5,080 nucleotides of DNA from Thermofilaceae archaeon (GTDB lineage: Archaea > Thermoproteota > Thermoprotei > Thermofilales > Thermofilaceae): positions 1-5,080 of the forward strand of contig JALURH010000078.1 in the NCBI GenBank assembly GCA_027017025.1. Reading direction: 5' to 3'. Numbering within the stretch: position 1 is the first letter of the stretch; each line of letters opens with the position of its first letter. The notes under the pieces were generated by a model. That model was not told where the DNA came from. It saw only the letters and a list, made by a program, of their open reading frames with translations, and did no database searches. Shown here one piece after another: positions 1 through 4,920 of this stretch. The translations under genes were made by a program, and so were the position numbers.

Positions 1-1
1 G

Positions 2-1255
2 AAGGCTATTTATTTGATCGTAAATTATAGTGAGCGTGAGCCAGCTTTAAGGAATCTCGGGGAACAGTTACTTAAGCAGGTTGAACTACCCTACGCCCCC
101 CGTATAGAGAGTTTCTCGGATCTATATGAGTTACTTGGGAAACAGGGTATACGGTTAGTAATTATAGATGAGTTTCAGCGACTACACAGGACTGGTGGGG
201 TAGCTGAATTACAGAGCGTGTGGGACCATTTCCTGGCTGGAAGCAAAATTATGTTAGTGCTTGCCGGCTCCTCGGTTGGTATGATGGAGAAGATAGGTTT
301 CTCCTATGAGTCCCCTCTCTACGGGAGATCAACGAGGATTCTTAAGATACGGGAGCTCGACTATACATCGGTTAGAGCTTTCGTAGCTAGGTATGGGGAA
401 GAAGATAAGGTTAGGGCTTATGCCGTCTTTGGGGGGACGCCTGGCTACCTAGCCTTGCTTGACGACGGCAGGGGTCTTCTAGAGAACATAGAGGAGCTGG
501 TGCTGAAACCCGGCGCCCCACTCAGGGAGGAGCCGAGAGTGCTTTTATCTATGGAGCTGAGGGAGCCCTCTAGGTACCTGCAGGTGCTGAGGGCTATAGC
601 TGGTGGTGCCACTAGGCTCGGGGAAATCGCGGATAAGGCTGGTGTTAAGGCTAGTGAGGTCGGGAAGTACGTGAGAGTGCTGGAGAGGGATCTAGACTTA
701 GTGGAGAGGCGTTACCCATTGCTGGAGGAGAATAGGAGGGGTAGAGCCCGGTACTACATTAAAGATAATTTCTTCAAATTCTGGTTTAATATGGTGTTTC
801 CAAATAATGGTTTGCTGGAGTTAGGGCTCTATAGGGAGGTTTCTAGGCACCTATGGTCCAGCATAGACGCCTATACTTCACATATATTCGAGCAGGTAGC
901 GCTACAACACTTCATAAGCCTCGTCAGGAGGGGGAGAATCCAGGTATCTAGGGTTGGGAGGTGGTGGAGGAGGGATATAGAGATAGACTTCGTGGCTATC
1001 GATACAAACTCTAATACCGCCTACTTCGCGGAGGTAAAGTGGAGCAAAAAACCTCTAGATAGGAGGGTTCTCTACTCGCTAATCTCTAAAGCCGAGGAGT
1101 TCCCCTGGAGGAGGAATACTAGGAGAAACGTGTATATCCTCTATAACAGAGGAGGCTTTACGTTCAGTGGAGAGGAAGACGTCCAGCTCTATACACTCAA
1201 AAACCTCGAGGAAGACTTTAATAAAATACAACCTTCTATAGAATACTTCAGGTAG
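2..1255 (+). CDS. DUF234-type archaeal ATPase with C-terminal nuclease-like domain (5'-truncated)
   Basis: This is the 3' part of a gene that enters from the left edge. The frame is open to base 2 and reads K-A-I-Y before a TTG at 14, so I take it as truncated rather than starting at 14. The family (archaeal ATPase_2 domain plus DUF234) normally has a Walker A loop before this point, and none is visible. What remains is a Walker B strand LVIIDE (D codon at 167), a sensor-like strand LVLAGSS (about 254-274), the family's GGTPGYL motif near 431-451, a winged-helix-like stretch (about 580-720), and DNFFKFWF near 764-787, which marks the DUF234 part. The C-terminus carries EID (D codon at 986) and E-V-K (1031-1039), with an earlier Glu in FEQVA (codon at 890). 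This spacing fits a PD-(D/E)XK nuclease fold. Biological role is not established for the family; some members sit beside mobile or defence genes. Family confidence is high, function low. Confidence 0.88.
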   Translation, partial: KAIYLIVNYSEREPALRNLGEQLLKQVELPYAPRIESFSDLYELLGKQGIRLVIIDEFQRLHRTGGVAELQSVWDHFLAGSKIMLVLAGSSVGMMEKIGFSYESPLYGRSTRILKIRELDYTSVRAFVARYGEEDKVRAYAVFGGTPGYLALLDDGRGLLENIEELVLKPGAPLREEPRVLLSMELREPSRYLQVLRAIAGGATRLGEIADKAGVKASEVGKYVRVLERDLDLVERRYPLLEENRRGRARYYIKDNFFKFWFNMVFPNNGLLELGLYREVSRHLWSSIDAYTSHIFEQVALQHFISLVRRGRIQVSRVGRWWRRDIEIDFVAIDTNSNTAYFAEVKWSKKPLDRRVLYSLISKAEEFPWRRNTRRNVYILYNRGGFTFSGEEDVQLYTLKNLEEDFNKIQPSIEYFR

Positions 1256-1748
1256 ATATAGGAAGGTAGCTGGGAGGCTAAGACCTTTTCACTAAATTCC
1301 CGGTAGATATTCTTTTGGGAGACTCAGGAGTATTTCCTTAGCTCCTCTATTTCATCTAGTATATCGAAGAGATCCTCAAGTGAGTGTATATCTAATTCCA
1401 GTATTGTCGAACCCAGAGTACCTTAAGCCTGTTTTCTAGACTTAAGCCCCGGCGCTAGCCCAGTGGGAACCCAAGGTATACTAAAACATGGTTAAAAATG
1501 TTGTCAGCTAGCCTACCGAAACCTTACCTTAAATTGTACCTTATCCTCTAGGTTTCACCTTTAACGTTAACTTGTGGACGTAAATCGCAGAAATGTGTTG
1601 TATCCCTAATGCTGGAGAATTTGATCTACACGGGTTCACGCTTAACTAGAAGGTAGTAGCTACCCACAGTATTATTCGGCTAGTTGTCCATAAAGTTTTT
1701 CTAATCGATAGTTTTTTGTTAGGGTATTACGCTAGAATTAAGGGTTCG
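1256..1748. other. gene-poor intergenic region upstream of upp
   Basis: About 490 bases lie between the ATPase stop and the likely upp start, with no credible intact gene. They hold the minus-strand remnant at 1324-1422, a direct repeat CTTAAGCC (1422-1429 and 1441-1448), and several copies of ACCTTA (1420, 1521, 1526, 1538). A GC-rich patch at 1446-1476 includes CCCAGTGGGAACCC, and a small hairpin GGTAG-TAG-CTACC lies at 1652-1664. The only open frames with starts are about 15-17 codons and look random. A weak TATA-like CATAAAG lies at 1690-1696 and could serve upp. The stretch looks like decayed sequence rather than a compact regulatory region. Confidence 0.5.
1324..1422 (-). pseudogene. 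C-terminal remnant of an unidentified small gene
   Basis: On the minus strand a 33-codon open stretch ends at a TGA (1324-1326) and is preceded by an in-frame TAA (1423-1425). It has no ATG, GTG or TTG start. The predicted end reads ILELDIHSLEDLFDILDEI and then a basic tail ending KYS. This is an amphipathic, leucine/aspartate/glutamate-rich helix of the kind that real crenarchaeal proteins have, and its codons (ATA, CTA, GAG, AGG) match the neighbours. Sequence upstream on the same strand has many stops. I infer the decayed 3' end of a gene transcribed towards the ATPase gene; the family is not recognised. A chance open frame cannot be excluded. Confidence 0.35.
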
Positions 1749-2396
1749 ATGGGTAGAATCGTGGTTCTCGACAACCCTCTACTACAAGATATTCTCGCGA
1801 AGCTGAGGGATAGGGAGACAGATATACCTGATTTTAGGGAGCTAACCTATCGGGCAGGAGTATACATAGGGTATGAGTTAGCTAGGTACCTACCAACTAG
1901 GGAGGTTAACGTGGTTACACCACTCAATGCTGTAGCTAGGGGGGTTGAGGTAGAGGATCATAAAGTGATTATCCTAGCCGTACTGAGGGCGGCGATACCT
2001 CTAGCCTACGGTATGGTGCAGACACTTAGGCGGGCTAGACTAGGTGTGGTAGCTGCGAAACGCAGCGAGGACGAGCACGCTGTGGAGAGGGGGTATAGGA
2101 TGGATGTATTGGTGAGTTACTTCGGTTTACCATCGAATGGAGAGATACTAGTGGTGACTGACCCAATGCTAGCTACGGGCTCGACACTCAGGAAGATACT
2201 TTTCCTGCTGAGGGAGAAGAATAGGTTCGAGAAAACATTTGTTGTATCAATTATATCGACAAAGCTCGGTATAGAGCGTATATTTGAGGTGGAGCCTGAA
2301 GCAACCATATTTACTCTAGCAATAGACCCAGAGCTAAACGAGAAAGCATATATTGTCCCCGGGCTGGGGGATGCAGGCGATAGAGCCTTCGGGTAG
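1749..2396 (+). CDS. upp: uracil phosphoribosyltransferase
   Basis: The product joins uracil and PRPP to make UMP and pyrophosphate, the key step of pyrimidine salvage, in the cytoplasm. From the ATG at 1749 it is 215 residues, close to the 216 I recall for the Sulfolobus solfataricus enzyme. Visible motifs are VLRAAIPL (residues about 78-85), the PRPP-binding loop VVTDPMLATGST (about 135-146), and the conserved uracil-binding C-terminal block from IDPELNEKAYIVPG to GDAGDRAFG at the very end. The frame can be extended to a TTG at 1716, adding 11 residues (MLGYYARIKGS). I prefer 1749 because the homologous N-terminus, short-strand then D-N/H-P, begins right after it. No strong Shine-Dalgarno is seen; AGGG ends 4 bases before the ATG. 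The Sulfolobus enzyme is known to be controlled by CTP and GTP; this cannot be judged here. The gene stands alone and converges on moaA. Confidence 0.95.
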   Translation: MGRIVVLDNPLLQDILAKLRDRETDIPDFRELTYRAGVYIGYELARYLPTREVNVVTPLNAVARGVEVEDHKVIILAVLRAAIPLAYGMVQTLRRARLGVVAAKRSEDEHAVERGYRMDVLVSYFGLPSNGEILVVTDPMLATGSTLRKILFLLREKNRFEKTFVVSIISTKLGIERIFEVEPEATIFTLAIDPELNEKAYIVPGLGDAGDRAFG

Positions 2397-2400
2397 GTGA

Positions 2401-3426
2401 CTAAGCCTTTAGTTTCCCGGCAAAAAAGGATATCTCCCTTTCACTATATTTCCCGTCAGCACAGATACATTTCCCGTCTTCGAGCCTAAAGTAGGGTTCC
2501 CTACGTTTATTTGCCTCCAGGATAGCTTCCTTAATTCTCGTAACTTTCTCCTCGAAACCTAGGGTGGAGGAGAGGATAGGGTAGATATCAACTAGGTTAT
2601 CGTTTCTCATGAAACATGGTTTTAGCTTAGCGTCGTGGGTGAGTCTAAGCTTGCTACATTGTGCGCAGAAATCGGGGTTACAGAAGCCTCTAATTACTTC
2701 AACCTTGGTGCCACTAGGCAGTATGTAGACTGGCCTAGACTGGAGTAGCCTAGTGTATTTCTGCTCAGCCTCGGCTTCGAGATGTTTAACGTATGCCTCG
2801 AGGCTAACATATAGTTTCTCGAATAGGTTGCGGGACATATCTATGGGTATAAGCTCAATAAGGTTGATGTCGGCACCAATCTCCGAGGCAAACTCGAGTA
2901 TACGTGGTACTTCCCCAAAATTGTACCTAGTTACAAGTACATTTAGCTTCACTGGGAGGCCTTTGGCTCTAGCCTCCCTAACCCCCCTTATAACCCTAGC
3001 AACACCATCAACGCCAACCATAACCCTATATACCTCTCTAGTGAGGGCGTGGAGACTAACGTTAACTCTATCTAGCCCGGCATCAATCAGTCTATCAACA
3101 AGCTCCCACAGGAAGTAGCCATTAGTGGTCATAGATACTTCGCCGCCAGAAGCCTCCTTCACTAACCTAACTATATCGACTATATCCTCTCTAAGTAGGG
3201 GTTCGCCACCAGTAATCTTGAAGAATTTACAGCCGAAGTCGGCGACGGCTTTAGCGACAACAGCTATATCCTCGGGGGAGAGTAGATCGGGCCCAGGTAT
3301 TTCCCCCTCCCCGTGGCAGAAGAAACACTTATAGTTGCATCTATGGGTAACACTAATCCGTAGGTGTGTTAAGCGTCTCCCAAACCTATCTTCCAGTGGG
3401 GTGGAGAGCCCAGTTTTAGTAGGCAT
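2401..3426 (-). CDS. moaA: GTP 3',8-cyclase MoaA (radical SAM, archaeal type)
   Basis: MoaA rearranges GTP to 3',8-cyclo-GTP, the first step of molybdopterin synthesis; in hyperthermophiles the cofactor often carries tungsten. The product has 341 residues from the ATG at 3426. The N-terminal radical SAM cluster is CNYKCFFC (C-x3-C-x2-C, residues 30-37), with the SAM-binding ITGGEPLL at about 71-78. The C-terminal cluster that binds substrate is CAQC followed 13 residues later by another Cys (C-x2-C-x13-C, residues 254-271), which is diagnostic for MoaA against other radical SAM enzymes. A GTG at 3432 is in frame two codons upstream, but it lies inside GGTG, a fair Shine-Dalgarno for the ATG, so I chose the ATG. 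The usual C-terminal Gly-Gly tail is absent: the protein ends FFAGKLKA after an extra CIC pair (residues 320-322). No other moa gene is in view. Its stop lies 4 bases from the convergent upp stop. Confidence 0.95.
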   Translation of the reverse strand: MPTKTGLSTPLEDRFGRRLTHLRISVTHRCNYKCFFCHGEGEIPGPDLLSPEDIAVVAKAVADFGCKFFKITGGEPLLREDIVDIVRLVKEASGGEVSMTTNGYFLWELVDRLIDAGLDRVNVSLHALTREVYRVMVGVDGVARVIRGVREARAKGLPVKLNVLVTRYNFGEVPRILEFASEIGADINLIELIPIDMSRNLFEKLYVSLEAYVKHLEAEAEQKYTRLLQSRPVYILPSGTKVEVIRGFCNPDFCAQCSKLRLTHDAKLKPCFMRNDNLVDIYPILSSTLGFEEKVTRIKEAILEANKRREPYFRLEDGKCICADGKYSEREISFFAGKLKA

Positions 3427-3437
3427 TAACACCAGGG

Positions 3438-3478
3438 AATAATATATAGACGATACAATATCAAAGTATCTATATATG
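3438..3478 (-). promoter_or_regulatory. moaA promoter region
   Basis: Two TATA-like elements lie upstream of moaA on the minus strand: TCTATATATTATT (about 3437-3449) and CACATATATAGA (about 3468-3479). The far one would place transcription start about 25 bases on, near 3448, giving a 20-odd-base leader that includes the GGTG before the ATG. The near one would start transcription inside the coding region, so the far element is favoured. It overlaps the space facing the divergent sRNA promoter. Confidence 0.4.
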
Positions 3479-3500
3479 TGGAAAATACTTGATGCAAGAA

Positions 3501-3510
3501 CTTATATACT
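3501..3510 (+). promoter_or_regulatory. TATA box of the C/D box sRNA
   Basis: CTTATATACT is a good archaeal TATA box on the plus strand. Its centre lies about 25 bases before 3530, exactly where the C box of the guide RNA begins, which is the spacing expected for a dedicated promoter. A purine-rich AAGAA just upstream could act as a BRE. It is back to back with the moaA promoter. Confidence 0.5.
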
Positions 3511-3525
3511 ATAACACGTGTATGT

Positions 3526-3581
3526 CTTAGGGATGAAGGTTTCTGGTACTGAAGAGTGATGACAGCTTGATTGCTGAAAAG
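3526..3581 (+). ncRNA. C/D box sRNA (2'-O-methylation guide)
   Basis: All four boxes of an archaeal double-guide C/D sRNA are present in order and at normal spacing. They are C GGGATGA (3530-3536, one mismatch to RUGAUGA), a 12-base guide (3537-3548), D' CTGA (3549-3552), a 3-base spacer, C' GTGATGA (3556-3562, perfect), an 11-base guide (3563-3573) and D CTGA (3574-3577). TCTT (3524-3527) and AAGA (3579-3582) could close a short terminal stem. Such RNAs bind L7Ae, Nop5 and fibrillarin and direct ribose methylation of the target base paired to the fifth nucleotide before D or D'. The D' guide would pair with UACCAGAAACCU and methylate its fifth base (A). The D guide would pair with CAAUCAAGCUG and methylate its fifth base (C). 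I cannot place either target in rRNA or tRNA from memory. The box pattern is very unlikely by chance; the ends are approximate. Confidence 0.85.
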
Positions 3582-3592
3582 AACTATTTAGT

Positions 3593-3621
3593 GGAGATGT
3601 AGGTGCTTATACCACGTCTCC
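3593..3621 (+). other. long hairpin downstream of the sRNA
   Basis: GGAGATGT-A-GG (3593-3603) pairs with CC-ACGTCTCC (3612-3621) around an 8-base loop. This gives ten pairs, one of them G-U, with a single bulged A. It begins 16 bases after the D box. No T-run follows at once (the first is TTTT at 3637-3640), so it is not a classic terminator. It may help end or protect the sRNA transcript, or it may be the edge of the adjacent mobile-element remnant. Confidence 0.5.
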
Positions 3622-3632
3622 GAGCCGACTCC

Positions 3633-3743
3633 ATGATTTTCTCGCTAATAAATGGGTTCGTAGACTATTCACCTATTTGGGGACTTGAAGTATCTTTGAA
3701 ATTAGCTATTAGTAGGAAAGAGCCATCAGCCTCTAGGCAATAA
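3633..3743 (+). pseudogene. possible TnpB C-terminal remnant
   Basis: A 36-codon frame runs from ATG 3633 to TAA 3741, or from GTG 3603; a TAG at 3600 closes it upstream. The end reads LKLAISRKEPSASRQ. A basic stretch followed by E-P/A-P-S-x-R just before the stop resembles the tail of archaeal TnpB (IS200/IS605 OrfB) proteins as I remember them. The zinc-finger and RuvC parts are missing, so if this is TnpB only the tail remains. The structured GC-rich DNA directly after the stop fits, because TnpB genes overlap the scaffold of their omega RNA there. Alternatives are a chance open frame or an unrelated small protein. Confidence 0.35.
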
Positions 3744-3764
3744 CGGCTACAGCCCATAAGGCGG

Positions 3765-3849
3765 GCCCATGCTGCCCCTCAATATTGGTTGAGCGGGAAA
3801 GCCCATGCAAGTTACCAAAATACCCATAATTATAAGATAAAGCATGGGC
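3765..3849. repeat. GCCCATGC repeats, two direct and one inverted
   Basis: The 8-mer GCCCATGC occurs at 3765-3772 and 3801-3808, and its reverse complement GCATGGGC at 3842-3849. The second and third copies could pair across a 33-base AT-rich loop, or the first and third across the hairpin at 3775-3797. Three copies of one 8-mer within 85 bases of otherwise AT-rich DNA are unlikely by chance. They could be alternative RNA pairings or protein binding sites. Confidence 0.6.
3775..3797 (+). other. stem-loop in the GC-rich block
   Basis: CCCCTCAA (3775-3782) pairs with TTGAG (3789-3793) and GGG (3795-3797). This makes an eight-pair stem with one bulged C (3794) and a six-base loop. It is the most stable structure in the block and the candidate transposon-end or omega-RNA hairpin. 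Two copies of GCCCATGC flank it (3765-3772 and 3801-3808). Confidence 0.55.
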
Positions 3850-4045
3850 AACCATATCACCGCTAGATACACTTCAATAAGTATGTGTTCACTATCTCTA
3901 GCTTACCCATAAGAGTATGGAAGAATATAAAATAGATTTGGTGTTTCGGCTTCTACATGTTTTCTTAAATCCTATGTCTGAGAAAAATCTAATAGAAAAC
4001 TAGAAATAGAATAAAGAACAATATAACGAGGCAGAGGATGATACG
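3816..4045. other. AT-rich intergenic region before the 4046 gene
   Basis: After the GC-rich block the sequence turns AT-rich, with no reading frame or RNA gene that I can support. It holds the inverted GCATGGGC (3842-3849), a strong TATA box (3926-3933), a second weaker AATATAAC (4020-4027), and the ribosome binding site of the next gene (4034-4037). Confidence 0.45.
3926..3933 (+). promoter_or_regulatory. TATA box for the 4046 gene
   Basis: TATAAAAT, preceded by GAA, is the best TATA box in this gap. It predicts a start near 3955 and a leader of about 90 bases before the ATG at 4046. The alternative AATATAAC at 4020-4027 would start transcription just after the ATG. A GAGG ribosome binding site upstream of the ATG also argues for a real leader, so the distal box is preferred. 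Confidence 0.45.
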
Positions 4046-4330
4046 ATGAATAAAGACCAAGCAATAGGGGCTGGGCTCCTGATAGGCTCGCTCGCAGGCA
4101 TAGCGGTATACGTGTATCTCCTTTTTCTAGCTGAAACATGGGTACAGATACTTGTATTAAAACTTACAGGGCTAGTAGCTGTAGGCGGTGTACTAGGCAT
4201 ACTGGCGTGGATAGGGTACACATTGGCAACTACGCCACCACCAAAACCAATAGAGGAGATAGAGAAGGAGCTAGAGGAGGAACTAAAGAAGATAGAGGAG
4301 GAAGAGAAAAAAGAGGAAACAAAAGAATAA
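4046..4330 (+). CDS. small two-helix membrane protein with acidic C-terminal tail
   Basis: The product is 94 residues. The start is supported by GAGG at 4034-4037, eight bases before the ATG. Two hydrophobic helices are clear: about residues 6-28 (from AIGAGLLIGSLAGIA) and 34-62 (through VGGVLGILAWIGYTLA). A proline hinge TTPPPKP (62-68) follows, then a highly charged helix of Glu and Lys to the end that could form a coiled coil. Both helices probably make a hairpin in the membrane, leaving the N-terminus and the tail on the same side, most likely the cytoplasm. The pattern (ends of both helices, TTPPPKPIEEIEKE) reminds me of a conserved small crenarchaeal protein family of unknown function. 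I cannot name it and assign no role. The gene stands alone in sense orientation with the 4500 gene, 169 bases away. Confidence 0.82.
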   Translation: MNKDQAIGAGLLIGSLAGIAVYVYLLFLAETWVQILVLKLTGLVAVGGVLGILAWIGYTLATTPPPKPIEEIEKELEEELKKIEEEEKKEETKE

Positions 4331-4349
4331 AAATAAATTTATTTCTCCC
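4331..4349 (+). terminator. possible T-rich terminator after the 4046 gene
   Basis: Directly after the TAA is the perfect 14-base palindrome AAATAAATTTATTT (4331-4344), followed by CTCCC. Archaeal termination relies on T-rich stretches, and the TTTATTT half would serve. The palindrome is all A/T and weak as RNA, so it may act only through its T content. Confidence 0.35.
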
Positions 4350-4398
4350 TAAATCTAACCAGCAGGAAGATAGGAGCTAAACTCTAGTGTAACAAAAT

Positions 4399-4406
4399 CA
4401 TATATT
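4399..4406 (+). promoter_or_regulatory. TATA box upstream of the 4500 gene
   Basis: CATATATT predicts a transcription start near 4429, exactly at the left arm of the stem-loop at 4428-4470. A second TATA-like TGTATAAAT (4491-4499) abuts the GTG start codon, too close to serve that start. The distal element is the more useful one and would give a leader of about 70 bases. Confidence 0.4.
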
Positions 4407-4427
4407 CCTTATGTGATGCCAGTAATC

Positions 4428-4470
4428 AGAGTTCTCTAGAGGAAATAAGGTTTTCCTGGAAAGAAACTCT
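4428..4470 (+). other. two-part stem-loop in the leader of the 4500 gene
   Basis: The outer stem is AGAGTT (4428-4433) with AACTCT (4465-4470). An internal loop (4434-4439 and 4458-4464) separates it from an inner stem AGGAAA (4440-4445) with TTTCCT (4452-4457), closed by the loop TAAGGT. It would be the first thing transcribed from the TATA box at 4399-4406. It may be a leader element or a separate small RNA. It lacks C/D boxes, and the inner stem is too short for a standard archaeal H/ACA guide. Confidence 0.45.
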
Positions 4471-4499
4471 AATCTACCTCTCATACATTATGTATAAAT

Positions 4500-4889
4500 G
4501 TGCAGGATCTAAGCTTCTCCCTACACCTAAACGCTATAAAGGGTTTAGCAATAGCATTTGCGTACCTACTGGCTTTTATAGCTACCTATAGGTTACGCAA
4601 CCTAGTGTCGTGTAGCGAAGAGTATAGCGCTGTAAGGTATATATACCTCGGGTTTAGTGCAGGCTTTCTAGGGTACCTCGTAACATCTATACTCGACAGC
4701 TATATTGTTATGACACCTATCCTCCCGATAATTCTAGCCGAACAGGGGTTACCTGCCTCAAAGATCGCCGAGATAACTGGGAGATACGTACTTCTTTTCC
4801 AAGTATTCTATACATTATCTGTGTATGTAGCAACATTCCTTATCGCCTACGGTGCCTATAGCCTAGTAGTAAGAAGATGCAGAGACTAG
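4500..4889 (+). CDS. small multi-helix membrane protein, unknown function
   Basis: The product is 129 residues from a GTG start. The frame is open upstream only to 4473 and has no other start codon, so the GTG is the first choice although no ribosome binding site is seen. Hydrophobic segments lie at about residues 12-31, 47-66 and 96-124, with a further weaker one at 67-80 (YIVMTPILPIILAE) that could be a re-entrant or peripheral helix. Short basic ends (RLR at 31-33, VVRRCRD at the C-terminus) favour those ends facing the cytoplasm. Two conserved-looking cysteines are at 38 and 127. No known domain is recognised. Codon use (CTA, ATA, AGG) matches the neighbours, so it looks native. It stands alone and converges on the M29 peptidase gene. 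Confidence 0.72.
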   Translation: MQDLSFSLHLNAIKGLAIAFAYLLAFIATYRLRNLVSCSEEYSAVRYIYLGFSAGFLGYLVTSILDSYIVMTPILPIILAEQGLPASKIAEITGRYVLLFQVFYTLSVYVATFLIAYGAYSLVVRRCRD

Positions 4890-4920
4890 TCACTTATTTG
4901 AGTACTAGAAAAAATCTATT

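Larger units (their letters stand above)
3603..3815 (+). mobile_element. putative decayed right end of an IS200/IS605-type element
   Basis: This joins the TnpB-like tail (ending 3743) with the structured block after it. In order the block shows GCC-TCTA-GGC (3729-3738), GGC-TACA-GCC (3745-3754), and GGGC/GCCC segments. Then comes a hairpin of CCC-CTCAA pairing with TTGAG-c-GGG (3775-3797, loop TATTGG, one bulged C), followed by AAAGCCCATGC (3798-3808). A subterminal hairpin near the right end, preceded by the end of tnpB, is the architecture of these elements, and the same DNA encodes omega-RNA scaffold. I see no TnpA, no left end and no target site, so this is inference from architecture. 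The right boundary is a guess. Confidence 0.38.

Noticed and set aside
1716..1748. TTG at 1716 as the upp start
   Set aside because: It adds 11 residues not expected from the family, and the ATG at 1749 gives the normal N-terminus and length.
1741..1762. GGTTCGATGG as a possible tRNA T-arm
   Set aside because: There is no acceptor, D or anticodon arm around it, and it lies at the upp start.
2117..2308. 63-codon minus-strand open frame inside upp
   Set aside because: It is antisense to conserved upp sequence, with serine-rich composition typical of a shadow frame.
2753..3334. Two plus-strand open frames opposite moaA
   Set aside because: They lie wholly antisense to a clear MoaA and have serine/threonine-rich shadow composition.
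3785..3811. Resemblance of GGGAAAGCCC to the conserved GAGGAAAGUCC of RNase P RNA
   Set aside because: The match is imperfect and no partner ACAGAA-type segment follows within the expected distance.
4000..4380. Open frames on the minus strand and in another plus frame overlapping the 4046 gene
   Set aside because: They overlap a clear membrane protein with its own ribosome binding site; their compositions look like shadows.
4428..4490. H/ACA guide RNA before the 4500 gene (stem-loop with ACA at 4485-4487)
   Set aside because: The upper stem is only six pairs with no K-turn, and the ACA lies about 15 bases beyond the stem rather than adjoining it.
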